A stretch of 64,000 nt of DNA from Sphingobacterium haloxyli (GTDB lineage: Bacteria; Bacteroidota; Bacteroidia; Sphingobacteriales; Sphingobacteriaceae). Location of the stretch: positions 1-64,000 of the forward strand of contig NZ_PVBQ01000004.1 in the NCBI RefSeq assembly GCF_002980525.1, given 5' to 3'. Positions 23,517-32,205 of the stretch are shown here, piece by piece (within the stretch, counting starts at the first letter, position 1; each line of letters opens with the position of its first letter). The translations under genes and the position numbers were made by a program. The notes below the pieces were generated by a model. The model saw only the letters and a list, made by a program, of their open reading frames with translations. It did no database searches and was not told where the DNA came from.

Positions 23517-24521
23517 ATGAAAATATATTTATGGGGCAGTACATTTTGCGGAGTTACTTTCGTGACTTATCTATTGAATACGAATGGACGTTTTCTTGAT
23601 TTAATGGATTATATCGAGGAGCCTCAATTTTTTTTGCTTTGCGTGTTAACATTTGCTTTGTTGTGGTTGTACATGTGGTGGATCAGTAGATTGGTCAGGC
23701 TTTTATTTGTTTTATTGTCAAAGATGAGACCATCCTTTCGGTGGCCAATGTATGGCGCGTATTTTCTAACCGTGGGATTAAGCATCACGACCTTCCATCT
23801 TTGTTTACTACATTTTCTATATAGTTTGGTAAATAGTGGTATCGTAGCGTCTGGTTATATGCGAATAGGCTTTCCGATTTTTGTGACGATTTTATTTGTT
23901 TACACGAGTTTGGTTCTGTGGAAACCGAGCTGTTCTGTGTTTCATGACAGCCATATCCGTCGATGGTGGAAGAAAGGACGGCGCGCTGTACAATGGAAGG
24001 ATAGGCAGCTTGCGTTATCCGTGGGTGATATGTATGGCAATGGCGTCGCCGAGCAGGATGATGCTCACAAAATTGGGCATTCCAGTGGTGGCGCGAGCAA
24101 AAGCGTACCCTCTGTTGTTGTGGAGCCTGTACCGTTGCTGGATAAAGTACGGATTTTAGACATCTTGATTTATTTATCTACCCGAAATGGTGGGGTCTTG
24201 TACCTCATGGATGGAAGGGTGCTCTATACAAAATACACAGCGAATGTGATAGCATCTTGGTTAGCGAACGAGTGGTTCCTGAAAGTAGGAAAAGGTCGGT
24301 ACGTGAATATGTTTCACCTCCGAAGAAGCAAGACTTCGAAATATCACCTAGTGGCTCCGCCCGCTGCCATGAACGCCTTGTGTGGGGCGGGCAACTTGGA
24401 TGATAGGAAGCTACGAAAGCTTTTAAGTGTTACCGAATGGTTTGAAGGGAATTTAGCGCAACACGAAAAAGCACGCGTAAATTTGCCTGTCGATTGCTGG
24501 GACGAATACTTTGCGTACTAG
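23517..24521 (+). CDS. Membrane-anchored regulator with LytTR-like C-terminus
   Basis: This 334-residue protein has four membrane helices in the first 150 residues, including FFLLCVLTFALLWLYMWWI and FPIFVTILFVYTSLVLW. A linker follows, then a C-terminal segment VLYLMDGRVLYTKYTANVIA followed by EWFLKVGKGRYVNMFHLRR. The latter resembles a LytTR DNA-binding domain (F-x-R/K-V-x-R-S/G-x-x-V-N). The match is distant and the last part of LytTR is weak. If right, this is a one-component membrane regulator. The N-terminal call is secure. Confidence 0.6.
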   Translation: MKIYLWGSTFCGVTFVTYLLNTNGRFLDLMDYIEEPQFFLLCVLTFALLWLYMWWISRLVRLLFVLLSKMRPSFRWPMYGAYFLTVGLSITTFHLCLLHFLYSLVNSGIVASGYMRIGFPIFVTILFVYTSLVLWKPSCSVFHDSHIRRWWKKGRRAVQWKDRQLALSVGDMYGNGVAEQDDAHKIGHSSGGASKSVPSVVVEPVPLLDKVRILDILIYLSTRNGGVLYLMDGRVLYTKYTANVIASWLANEWFLKVGKGRYVNMFHLRRSKTSKYHLVAPPAAMNALCGAGNLDDRKLRKLLSVTEWFEGNLAQHEKARVNLPVDCWDEYFAY

Positions 24522-24550
24522 TAAGTGATGAAATTACTCCAAAAAAAAGC

Positions 24551-24703
24551 ACGAACTTCGAAATATGGCAGTCCACAAAAGACGTGCATCTCGCTCTGGG
24601 AGCGGCTTTCAGCCATGAATGGAAAAAAGAAGTTGTGTTTGAAAAAATGCATAAACTCAGTTCATGCAGAATGAATTTAATTCATGCAAAATGAATTTTA
24701 AAT
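24551..24703. repeat. Dispersed intergenic repeat, copy 1
   Basis: The core at 24551-24615 (ACGAACTTCGAAAT, then TCGCTCTGGGAGCGG, which can fold as a small hairpin) matches cores at 29472-29539 and 58257-58318. A tail of TTCATGC-GAATGAATTT units (24660-24703) is shared with copy 3. No coding capacity is evident. The remaining bases up to the glycosyltransferase gene at 25056 show nothing I can assign. Confidence 0.65.
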
Positions 24704-25055
24704 AGCAGAAAACGAGATAGATAATAGGAAAAACGAGTCGCGCGGATGCGGGATGTCCTATTATGTCATCGACATGTAACTATCTTGTAAATAAGATTTT
24801 ATTACATTATTTATCGTACATTTATAAATGTTAATGTAACGTTTTACATAAAATACCGTTTCCGAGGTTTCTATAAAAGTTGAGCATTTCCGATCGTTAC
24901 GGCACGCGCTCCACAATTACCCTCCGTTTACTGCAGTGCAAGGGAGCCGCGCTTATTGTTCTTAACCCACTTATTTTACGCAACGACCTAACTACCCGTA
25001 TTTTGCCGGGTCAGGACGCCGGTGCGCGACAATTTCACATCTACTAGAAACATAT

Positions 25056-27314
25056 ATGACACCAAGAACAAAACGGGAAATAGTATTCCTGTCCACTTTT
25101 CCACCACGTGCCTGTGGCATAGCAACATATACTACAGATCTTATGACCGCGATTTCTAATCAGTTTCTACAGACCTATTCGCAGGTACCTATACCAATAG
25201 AAAATGATGATGAAAGGCTTTCATATGATTTCGTGAGTGATCATGTGCTCAATGTATCCGATGACGACTCTTTCGGGATCTTGCTGACTTATCTTAACCG
25301 GTCCGATAAAATTGACCTGGTCTTCGTTCAGCATGAATTCGGGCTCTTCCGAGGCCAAAACGAGAGATTCCATGAATGGCTCACCCAGATAGAAAAGCAG
25401 GTCATCGTAACGTTCCATACTGTATTGCCTTGTCCTGAGGAAAAACTTTTCAAGGAGGTAAACGCTATAGCGGAGGCGTGCGCTAAGCTCGTCGTAATGA
25501 CCTACCATTCCGCGCATATTCTTACTAGCGACTATCAGATCAATCCCGATAAGGTCATTGTCATCCAGCACGGTACGCACCTGACCCCGGCGACGGACAA
25601 GAATGAGATACGCGAGCGATTTGACCTTAAAGGAAGAAAGGTCCTCAGCACCTTCGGTCTGCTAGGTCCCGGCAAAAGCATCGAAACAACCCTGGAAGCG
25701 TTGCCCAAAATTATAGAGAAGGCGCCAGAGGTCATTTTTCTTATTTTAGGGGTGACACATCCAACCTTATTTCAATCCGAAGGCGAACGGTACCGTCTCG
25801 TACTTGAAGAATTGGTCGATACCTATGGGATTGCAGAGAATGTACGGTTCGTCAATCATTTTCTATCAACGGAGGATCTGCTTTCTTACCTTTTGGTGAC
25901 AGATATCTACCTTTTTACCTCCAACGATCCATTACAAGCCGTAAGCGGTACATTTTCCTATGCATTGAGCTCTGGATGCCCGATCGTGTCGACACCGATA
26001 CCACATGTATGTGAAGTGTTAAAGGAAGATATGGGGATTATAATAGATTTTAACGCACCCCTGCAACTGGCCAGCGCAGTCAATCAGATACTGGACGACA
26101 CAATACGCTTGGACAGTATCCGGCATATCAATATACAGAAAACGGTGGCGACGTCGTGGCCTAATGCTGCCATAGCGCATATGGAACTATTTGAAGATCT
26201 TATCGGAGGGGGGCGGAAGGTTGTTTATTCCCTGCCACCGGTTAACCTTGATCATGTTCTGCGCATGACGACAGACATCGGGATGGTACAGTTTGCTGAT
26301 ATAAGTTCGCCAGACCTGGAAAGTGGTTACGCACTCGATGACAACGCGCGCGCATTAATAGCGATACTGCACCATTATAAATCCTATCAGGCATATGAAG
26401 ACTTGGCCTTGATCCAAACATATCTGTATTTCATTGCCCGATGCATGCAGGAAGATGGCACCTTTCTAAACTACATGGATAAGCAGGGACGTTTTACCGA
26501 ACAGAACGGACAGGAAAACCTGGAAGATGCAAATGGTCGCGCCATTTGGGCGTTAGGTGAACTGTTAGGGATGGCCCCGCTACTGCCGGAAGCGTTCACC
26601 AAGATTGCCGGCGATTTGATGGAACGCGCCTCGGTTAATTTTTTACGCTACTACTCAACAAGATCCATGGCTTTTATAATGAAAGGGTTGAGCTGTGTAG
26701 CAGATCGGAGCTATCATGCCCAACTGGATATCTTGGCCGCTCGATTGGCTGCGATGTTCGGACACGAAAGCGGAGACGGGTGGCATTGGTATGAGCCCTA
26801 CCTGACTTATGGCAACAGTTGCATTCCCGAGGCGATGCTCTGTGCCTATGAAGTTACAGGAAAACCGGAATATAAGGTCATTGCCTATAAGTCGTTCGAG
26901 TTTCTATTAAGCCAGGTGATGGCAGATGACGGAATACACGTCGTTACAAACAAGGGATGGGCACATCGAGGAAAACCCCGGAATGATTCCAAGGGAGGGG
27001 AGCAGCCTATAGATGTAGCATACACCATTATAGCGCTTGATCGTTTTTACCGGATAGACCATGATGACCGATACCGGGAAATGCTGGTAACATCATTCGA
27101 GTGGTTCCTTGGTAGGAACCATATCAGGCAGCACATCTACAATCCCGTTACAGGTGGGTGCTTCGATGGTCTGGAAGAAAAGGTTGTCAATATCAATCAG
27201 GGGGCAGAATCGACGCTTAGTTACCTCATGGCCAGATTAATTATGGACGGGTACATTCAAAAGAAAAAGACTCCCGAAAATTTCTGTATTAATCCTTTGA
27301 ATATCAACTATTAA
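25056..27314 (+). CDS. Family 4 glycosyltransferase fused to an alpha-helical C-terminal domain
   Basis: This 752-residue protein has an N-terminal GT-B glycosyltransferase, residues 1 to about 390. It includes VFLSTFPPRACGIATYTTDL, the donor-site region VLSTFGLLGPGKSIETTLEA, and ALSSGCPIVSTPIPHVCEVL. Residues about 400-745 form a second domain rich in helical repeats: SGYALDDNARALIAILHHY, ANGRAIWALGELLG, DGWHWYEPYLTYGNSCIPEA, NINQGAESTLSYL. This is the (alpha/alpha)6-barrel pattern seen in glycoside hydrolases and in mannan-metabolism proteins of Bacteroidota. It would transfer sugars in the cytoplasm; the acceptor is unknown. GH130 partners, common next to such genes, are absent here. Confidence 0.85.
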   Translation: MTPRTKREIVFLSTFPPRACGIATYTTDLMTAISNQFLQTYSQVPIPIENDDERLSYDFVSDHVLNVSDDDSFGILLTYLNRSDKIDLVFVQHEFGLFRGQNERFHEWLTQIEKQVIVTFHTVLPCPEEKLFKEVNAIAEACAKLVVMTYHSAHILTSDYQINPDKVIVIQHGTHLTPATDKNEIRERFDLKGRKVLSTFGLLGPGKSIETTLEALPKIIEKAPEVIFLILGVTHPTLFQSEGERYRLVLEELVDTYGIAENVRFVNHFLSTEDLLSYLLVTDIYLFTSNDPLQAVSGTFSYALSSGCPIVSTPIPHVCEVLKEDMGIIIDFNAPLQLASAVNQILDDTIRLDSIRHINIQKTVATSWPNAAIAHMELFEDLIGGGRKVVYSLPPVNLDHVLRMTTDIGMVQFADISSPDLESGYALDDNARALIAILHHYKSYQAYEDLALIQTYLYFIARCMQEDGTFLNYMDKQGRFTEQNGQENLEDANGRAIWALGELLGMAPLLPEAFTKIAGDLMERASVNFLRYYSTRSMAFIMKGLSCVADRSYHAQLDILAARLAAMFGHESGDGWHWYEPYLTYGNSCIPEAMLCAYEVTGKPEYKVIAYKSFEFLLSQVMADDGIHVVTNKGWAHRGKPRNDSKGGEQPIDVAYTIIALDRFYRIDHDDRYREMLVTSFEWFLGRNHIRQHIYNPVTGGCFDGLEEKVVNINQGAESTLSYLMARLIMDGYIQKKKTPENFCINPLNINY

Positions 27315-27333
27315 TCGTATATTTAAAAATAAA

Positions 27334-27365
27334 GATTCGCAGTCATTAAATCCCTTTCGCGAATC
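27334..27365. repeat. Hairpin after the glycosyltransferase gene
   Basis: GATTCGC and GCGAATC pair perfectly over seven bases around an 18-base loop, 20 bases after the stop. No T-run follows. A second small hairpin (ATAAAAC/GTTTTAT) comes within 30 bases. Possible transcript end. Confidence 0.35.
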
Positions 27366-27566
27366 CGATATGAAAATAAAACATACTGTTTTATCCTGAA
27401 AATTTTGTCGGTTTACCGGCAAGTATTCTTCTCTTTAAAGCACGTAATATCTCTAGATTAAATAAACAGGCAACAGGGCGCCGATTGGGTGCCTTCATGT
27501 CTATCGTCGAGCAAGCACCTCGCGCGAGTTACCATAACAACGTTAGTAAACTTAAAAATACACATC

Positions 27567-27689
27567 ATGAGCAAAGATCAAAAAAAGACCAAAAGCACAA
27601 AAGACAAGACACAGTCTTCTTACCAACAAGAAAAAGACGGCCCGTCCAAGGACACCGTTGCTAATGTCTTCAGCAAAAAAAAGAAGTAA
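27567..27689 (+). CDS. Small lysine-rich protein
   Basis: The protein is 40 residues from ATG 27567 (MSKDQKKTKSTKDKTQSS, ending NVFSKKKK). It is strongly basic and disordered, with no hydrophobic segment. Proteins like this are common in Bacteroidota as short hypothetical genes followed directly by a terminator, as here (27692). It may bind nucleic acid. An upstream in-frame start at 27489 is less likely. Confidence 0.6.
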   Translation: MSKDQKKTKSTKDKTQSSYQQEKDGPSKDTVANVFSKKKK

Positions 27690-27691
27690 CA

Positions 27692-27723
27692 GGTTGACGG
27701 CATAGCCGTTAACCGTTTTTTTA
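27692..27723 (+). terminator. Rho-independent terminator
   Basis: GGTTGACGGC-ata-GCCGTTAACC, ten pairs including one G-U, is followed by a run of T. It ends the small lysine-rich gene just upstream. Confidence 0.85.
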
Positions 27724-27770
27724 ATATAGCTGGTCATCGATTATTTCTTTAGCAGCATATCACTTAAATC

Positions 27771-27811
27771 ATTATAACATGGAATTTAGTGCAAATAATC
27801 CAGTGGTTAAG
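27771..27811 (+). repeat. Duplicated 5' end of the arr gene (remnant copy)
   Basis: These 41 bases match 30770-30810, the upstream region and first 33 bases of the arr-like gene, at 40 positions. Identity ends abruptly 9 bases before the stop of the DUF4143 ATPase gene. It is a leftover of a duplicated arr locus. Confidence 0.85.
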
Positions 27812-27819
27812 AAATTCTA

Positions 27820-29265
27820 TTATCCATTTTTCATTCTTAAAGTAACTTCCCCAATATTGTAAGCGTAAACAGAAGACGGAACAAATGTGAAGTTGATTTC
27901 ACTAACAACTTTGGTATCTTGTTTATCTATAGTTGTAACTAAGGCCTTTTCAAAACTATTTGCTTTGCAAAATTTCGTTAAACTGGTCAAATCTTGTGGC
28001 ATATCAAAGAAACGGTTACTCCATTTTATTTCTACTCCCCATACAGGTTTAAATTTTTTATCATCTACTAAAACCAAATCTACCTCTCCTTCAGATCGTC
28101 CTTCTCTCCAACGTGCATAGGTTAAATCCAAATTTTCACGGTGCATCCATTGTGATAAAATGGCGGTTTCTACCATATTCCCCATTTCACTATCGGTTGC
28201 TTTTACAGGTGAAAATAGAGCTGTTCTGAGCGATGGATTGGTTAGATAAACTTTGAAACTGGTCACGCGTTTTAATCGTTTCGCATTCATATCTACTTTA
28301 TTCAAGACTTTAATTAAAAAGGCAGCTTCTAAATATTCTAAGTATTTTTTGAGTGTTTCTTTTAGGATTCCACTTTCTCGAGACATGGTCTCATACGAAA
28401 ATTCATTCCCCGTATTATACGCAATGTAAGTGAAGAAACGATTAAGTTCCTGAACGTCTCTTATTCCATACAAACTAGGTAAATCTCTCAACAGCACCTT
28501 GTCTACAATATCATTTTTTACATAACGCCCCATATCCTTCTGTATTTTATCAGATAAAACAACTTCGGGATAACCTCCAAAATTCAAATATTGGATAAAT
28601 TCATCATTTAGTTCATCTACATTCAAAGGTGTGCAATAGGGTATTTGCTTATCTCCGTACTGAATCGTACTTTTTTGAATAAGGTGATCTCGCTTTTTAA
28701 GATGAATGAATTCTTGAAAAGTAAGAGGCGGAAGCATAAAGTCGGTAAATCTACCAGCACCACTTTCCGTGCTGTGCCATTTCAACGCAGCTGCTGCAGA
28801 ACCTGAAACAATAAATTTTGTATTCGGATACGTGTCAACCAAAACCTTTAAATGTCGTTCCCAATCTTTGAGATACTGAATTTCATCAAAAAACACGAAG
28901 CAGTTTTCAAGGCTTTGAACTTTTACCGACTCTTTGCATAAATCTAAAATTTCCTGCAAACTCAGATTGACATAAATAGGATTATCGATGCCAATAAAAA
29001 AAATACGCTGTGGATTAATACCGTCTCTGATTAATTGATCAATAGTATGAAACATCATTACTGTTTTCCCTACCCGTCTTGGCCCCATTAACACAACAGC
29101 TCTACGAATTTCTATCTCCATTACATGGGGGTAAAACAGATCAAAATACAAGCGCTTGGACATCTCCTTATATACAGTAGGAATTTCTTGGGTCAACCAC
29201 CAAGGATTTTCGTATTGTAAGCGTTCGATGATTTTTTCTGTCGGAATAAACCTTGAATTATCCAT
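27820..29265 (-). CDS. AAA_14/DUF4143 ATPase
   Basis: This 481-residue protein has Walker A MGPRRVGKT near residue 60 and a Walker B strand CFVFFDEIQYL. TKFIVSGSAAAAL, then FTDFMLPPLTFQEFI, is the family signature. The C-terminal DUF4143 domain (DLTYARWREGRSEGEVDLVL, VEIKW) looks like a restriction-endonuclease-like fold. These ATPases are abundant, often mobile, and of unclear role. A TATATTTG promoter lies 18 bases before the start. The gene sits between two fragments copied from the arr locus further right, so it looks like an insertion. Confidence 0.9.
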   Translation of the reverse strand: MDNSRFIPTEKIIERLQYENPWWLTQEIPTVYKEMSKRLYFDLFYPHVMEIEIRRAVVLMGPRRVGKTVMMFHTIDQLIRDGINPQRIFFIGIDNPIYVNLSLQEILDLCKESVKVQSLENCFVFFDEIQYLKDWERHLKVLVDTYPNTKFIVSGSAAAALKWHSTESGAGRFTDFMLPPLTFQEFIHLKKRDHLIQKSTIQYGDKQIPYCTPLNVDELNDEFIQYLNFGGYPEVVLSDKIQKDMGRYVKNDIVDKVLLRDLPSLYGIRDVQELNRFFTYIAYNTGNEFSYETMSRESGILKETLKKYLEYLEAAFLIKVLNKVDMNAKRLKRVTSFKVYLTNPSLRTALFSPVKATDSEMGNMVETAILSQWMHRENLDLTYARWREGRSEGEVDLVLVDDKKFKPVWGVEIKWSNRFFDMPQDLTSLTKFCKANSFEKALVTTIDKQDTKVVSEINFTFVPSSVYAYNIGEVTLRMKNG

Positions 29266-29282
29266 TTATTTTCTTATTTGTT

Positions 29283-29290
29283 CAAATATA
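29283..29290 (-). promoter_or_regulatory. Promoter of the DUF4143 ATPase gene
   Basis: The minus strand reads TATATTTG, an exact TAnnTTTG, 17 bases before the ATG at 29265. The second DUF4143 gene at 39332 carries the same octamer. Confidence 0.55.
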
Positions 29291-29398
29291 GTGAAAATAA
29301 ACCATTTAAAACATATCTATTTGTGTGTTTTTAGATTGTATAGATGTTTTTTTAAAAATTGTAGAGTCTATTTATACTTTAAATTACAATACCATCCG

Positions 29399-29482
29399 CA
29401 TGGGCAATAACTTCTCGGACACGGCGGGGTGTCTTTTAGTTGGAAAAACAAAGAAATATTTCAAGAAAAGTCATGAATTTGA
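29399..29482 (+). repeat. Duplicated segment of the region after arr (remnant copy)
   Basis: About 84 bases starting ATGGGCAATAAC match 31535-31618 with only a handful of differences. The original follows the arr gene; this copy follows the inserted ATPase gene. With the fragment at 27771 it frames the ATPase gene. It merges into copy 2 of the dispersed repeat. Confidence 0.8.
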
Positions 29483-29539
29483 AATCCGACAATCCAGAAA
29501 AGCGTACATCCCGCTCTACAAGCGGCTTGCAGCGATGAT
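29472..29539. repeat. Dispersed intergenic repeat, copy 2
   Basis: It shares with copies 1 and 3 the run AATCC, AAAAG, then CGTACATCCCGCTCT and AGCGGCTT. The small hairpin is weakened here (CCGCTCTACAAGCGG). The long tail seen in copies 1 and 3 is missing. Confidence 0.6.
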
Positions 29540-29566
29540 GGAACGTTTATTTTCTTATTGGAATGC

Positions 29567-30019
29567 TTAAAATTGATACGACAGTCCTAGCGACACTTCA
29601 TTCCAAAAGTTATCAAATAAATTAAACTGACTCCTTTTTAAGTCATTTCCTTTAGTTTTTGAATGATAATAACCAACCAAACGGTTTAGACGTATCTCTG
29701 CACCCAGTCCTTTAAAAAAGGTATACCGTCCGCCGGCATGTATTCCTGAGGAATAGACATCGCTTTCAACGACTGGAGTTTCACTATGTATACCATCAGG
29801 CAGGTTTGTTGTAGCTTTTGAAGTTCCTTTTGTTCCGTCCAATTCTAGAAATGCAGCGACTTTCCCCTTGTCATAAAGGTAGCTCTGAATCAGTAGACCG
29901 ACGTGCTGATTAATGGTGTTCCCGTCTATGTTAACACCAACCGGCTGAATTCCGTTGCCATCAGGAATGTATATTATCTGTTGGGGATATAAATTTTGTT
30001 CATGTTGAATGTTTAAATA
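29567..30019 (-). pseudogene. N-terminally truncated outer-membrane beta-barrel protein
   Basis: The minus-strand frame from a stop at 30020-30022 reads QQIIYIPDGNGIQPVGVN, then LIQSYLYDKGKVAAFLELDG, then GGRYTFFKGLGAEIRLNRL, and ends WNEVSLGLSYQF. It aligns with the middle and end of the barrel protein at 59017-59643 (YLFDNGRFAAFLEVDG, GGRYTFFKGLGAEIRLNRL). Signal peptide and first strands are missing. It overlaps the last bases of the next OMP gene, so it may be a recombination remnant. The only start codon in frame is an internal TTG. Confidence 0.8.
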
Positions 30020-30714
30020 CTAAATAAAAGGGAAAGATAGGTGTTTGATAAAGGCGAGGTGAAAAATCGATAAGATGTTTCTTTTTGTTCATCAAACAAT
30101 TTAGAGGAATTGTTAAATGTGTACTTCACATTGGCTAACGATCTTACGGATAGCTGGGCATGAAAATTAGGAGCAATACGGTACGACGCCCCGACTCTAA
30201 TATCCATATCGATAGCTTTATGGCGCGCTGACGATTCCTGAGCCGTTGTTGATCCGGAAAATGATTCATGGAATTCTACTACTAACATAGAAGCGTCATT
30301 GACGTTGTAAAGCTGGTAACTTGGATTCACCTCGGCAAAAGTATTCCACCGGGTTTTGTTGAATGGCATAAAATAATAGCGGTAGAAAATACCGAATGCA
30401 TGCGTCTTTTCTAAGTTTTCTCTTCGCGCAGCAGTGGTATAAACTTCGTTGTTAGAATCGAACGTGTAAATTTCTTTAATTTTGGTTAAATTGTAGCTTA
30501 ATCCTATATAGGAACGAGACGATACTCCGAAACCGATCTGGGGCTGGATTTTGGGGGATTTTAGTTCGTGGATTTGGGCAGTGCTGGGCTGCGAATATGT
30601 CTCAGATTTTGCCCGATCAAAGGCACCTCCAAACTCAATTAGTAGTTTTGGCTGTTGTGCAAACCCAAGATGGAATGTCCCTAACAACAATAGGAAAATA
30701 ATGATTTTATTCAT
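30013..30714 (-). CDS. Outer-membrane beta-barrel protein
   Basis: The protein is 233 residues from ATG 30714. A longer frame reaching into the divergent arr gene is rejected. MNKIIIFLLLLGTFHLGFAQ is a signal peptide. Alternating strands follow (SYIGLSYNLTKIKEIYTF, HAFGIFYRYYFMPFN) to a C-terminal strand TYLSLLFSI ending in a hydrophobic residue, as in OMP families. A TATCTTTG promoter lies 20 bases upstream, divergent from arr. Confidence 0.75.
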   Translation of the reverse strand: MNKIIIFLLLLGTFHLGFAQQPKLLIEFGGAFDRAKSETYSQPSTAQIHELKSPKIQPQIGFGVSSRSYIGLSYNLTKIKEIYTFDSNNEVYTTAARRENLEKTHAFGIFYRYYFMPFNKTRWNTFAEVNPSYQLYNVNDASMLVVEFHESFSGSTTAQESSARHKAIDMDIRVGASYRIAPNFHAQLSVRSLANVKYTFNNSSKLFDEQKETSYRFFTSPLSNTYLSLLFSI

Positions 30715-30733
30715 AATTATATGGATTAAGCGG

Positions 30734-30760
30734 CAAAGATAATTTTTTTTCCTATCTTTT
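30734..30760. promoter_or_regulatory. Divergent promoters between the OMP and arr genes
   Basis: On the minus strand TATCTTTG (30734-30741) fits TAnnTTTG for the OMP gene. On the plus strand TATCTTTT (30753-30760) is a near match for the arr-like gene, 17 bases before its ATG. The two are only 11 bases apart, so the promoters probably compete. Confidence 0.5.
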
Positions 30761-30777
30761 ACTTCGAAAATTATAAC

Positions 30778-31521
30778 ATGGAATTTAGCGCAAATAATCC
30801 AGTGGTTAAGCTCTGTATACAGGGCATGCATCTGGAGGAGACAGGTAATTACGAAGATGCACTTGCCCTTTTTCTGCAAGCTTGGGAGGAAGCAACTGAC
30901 GATGCTGAAAAATTTACTTCGGCACACCATATTGCTCGTCGGCAAAACAAGCTGGAGGACAAATTAAAGTGGCTCCACATGGGATTGCAGCTCGCACAGA
31001 AAATAAATGATGACGTCGTTAGACCTGCACTACCGCTAATATACGCCCAGTTGGCACAATGTTACAAGGAACTGCGCGAGGCGGATAACGCCGAAAAATA
31101 CGCTAAGTTAGCAAAACAGCTACCTGATGCACCATCGACCAAAGGTCCCTTCTTTCACGGAACAAGGGCAGATTTACAGATAGGCGATCTACTGACCGCC
31201 GGAGGCAAATCGAATTATGAAGCCGATCTCGTTATGAATCATATTTACTTTACCGCTTTGATACATGGGGCCGGGCTCGCTGCTGCTTTGGCGAAAGGCG
31301 AGGGAGAAGAGCGCGTTTATATCATAGAACCAACGGGGGATTTTGAAGAAGATCCGAATGTGACGAATAAAAAGTTCGCAGGCAACCCGACACGTTCGTA
31401 TCGCAGTCAGAAACCACTAAAAGTAATCGGTGAGATTGAAAATTGGGCACGAATAACTACCGAAGAGCGAAGTAAGTGGCAGGAAAGACTGGCAGATAAT
31501 GATGGTGAAATTATAAATTGA
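30778..31521 (+). CDS. arr: Rifamycin ADP-ribosyltransferase (Arr) with N-terminal TPR-like region
   Basis: The protein is 247 residues. Residues about 1-115 are helical repeats of TPR type (LCIQGMHLEETGNYEDALAL, LIYAQLAQCYKELREADNAE). Residues about 123-230 are the Arr fold: PFFHGTRADLQIGDLL, NHIYFTALIHGAGLAAAL, RVYIIEPTGDFEEDPN, then FAGNPTRSYRSQKPLKVIGE. Arr transfers ADP-ribose from NAD to a hydroxyl of rifamycins, inactivating them. Stand-alone Arr is about 140 residues, so the helical extension is extra. The locus was duplicated: its first bases recur at 27771. Confidence 0.9.
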   Translation: MEFSANNPVVKLCIQGMHLEETGNYEDALALFLQAWEEATDDAEKFTSAHHIARRQNKLEDKLKWLHMGLQLAQKINDDVVRPALPLIYAQLAQCYKELREADNAEKYAKLAKQLPDAPSTKGPFFHGTRADLQIGDLLTAGGKSNYEADLVMNHIYFTALIHGAGLAAALAKGEGEERVYIIEPTGDFEEDPNVTNKKFAGNPTRSYRSQKPLKVIGEIENWARITTEERSKWQERLADNDGEIIN

Positions 31522-31534
31522 TGATGGCAAACAG

Positions 31535-31856
31535 AATGGGCAATAATTTCGCCGACACGGCGGGGTGTCTTTTAGTCGGAAAAACAAAGAAATATTTCAA
31601 GAAAAGTCATGAATTTGAAACCGAAAAATTGCTCGTAGATTTTTTAGCAAGTCATGGAAAAAAAGTCCATGATTCGGCTCATGTTCACAGTCCTGCCGGA
31701 GCACAGGGCATGAATACCGGGATTCAGGATGCTTATAATTTGGCCTGGAAATTGGCCATGGTCCTAAAATTCGGTTTTCCATACGGGCTTTTGGAGTCGT
31801 ATGATGAAGAGCGAAGACCTATCGCCCGAAACATCATCCGTCTTGGCAGCGCGTAG
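31535..31856 (+). pseudogene. Fragment of an FAD-dependent monooxygenase behind arr
   Basis: The frame overlapping the arr stop starts with sequence that resembles no protein, then reads HVHSPAGAQGMNTGIQDAYN followed by LAWKLAMVLK and LLESYDEERRPIARNII. This is the second FAD-binding segment of PheA/TfdB-type aromatic monooxygenases, the family of rifamycin monooxygenases. The N-terminal Rossmann GxGxxG part and the C-terminus are missing. So this is a deleted remnant; next to arr it could be the trace of a second rifamycin-inactivating gene. From 31857 to 32205 I see only a promoter and no gene. Confidence 0.7.
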
Positions 31857-32158
31857 GGAGAAGAGGTACTACCGGTGGCCGCCGCTTCCGGATCCAGGCC
31901 TGCTTTACGAGTATATCGAAAGCTTCGGCATCGCCCTGTTGAAACTGCTTCCACAACTTTATATCATTCATCTTTTTTCATGTGCTTAGAAATATTAGTT
32001 ATAAAACGCAATATCGCAAAACTACTTCTATCGACTGTTATCTATGACAAGAGACATACTTAGGAACATTACTACCTGATGTAATCGTGGATGACTGAAA
32101 AAGTATCCGGGAATTATTCGGCGTTTACATAGCGAATCTGGCCGTTTGCATATTTTTA

Positions 32159-32189
32159 TTGACAAATAAATACCATTACGTTACCTTTA
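32159..32189 (+). promoter_or_regulatory. Promoter of the WD40-Omp85 operon
   Basis: TTG at 32159-32161 and TACCTTTA at 32182-32189, 20 bases apart, are a near match to the Bacteroidota -33/-7 pair. The ATG at 32206 follows 16 bases later. Confidence 0.5.
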
Positions 32190-32205
32190 TTCCCGTCGTA
32201 ACGAT

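Noticed and set aside
24704..25055. A tRNA or small RNA gene before the glycosyltransferase
   Set aside because: No cloverleaf, terminator or promoter pattern could be made to fit.
30715..30945. 77-residue N-terminal extension of the OMP gene
   Set aside because: It runs into the divergent arr gene and its promoters; the Met at 30714 starts a clear signal peptide.
31857..32205. Continuation of the FAD monooxygenase in another frame
   Set aside because: Short stretches read through but none resembles the family's C-terminus, so no extension is claimed.
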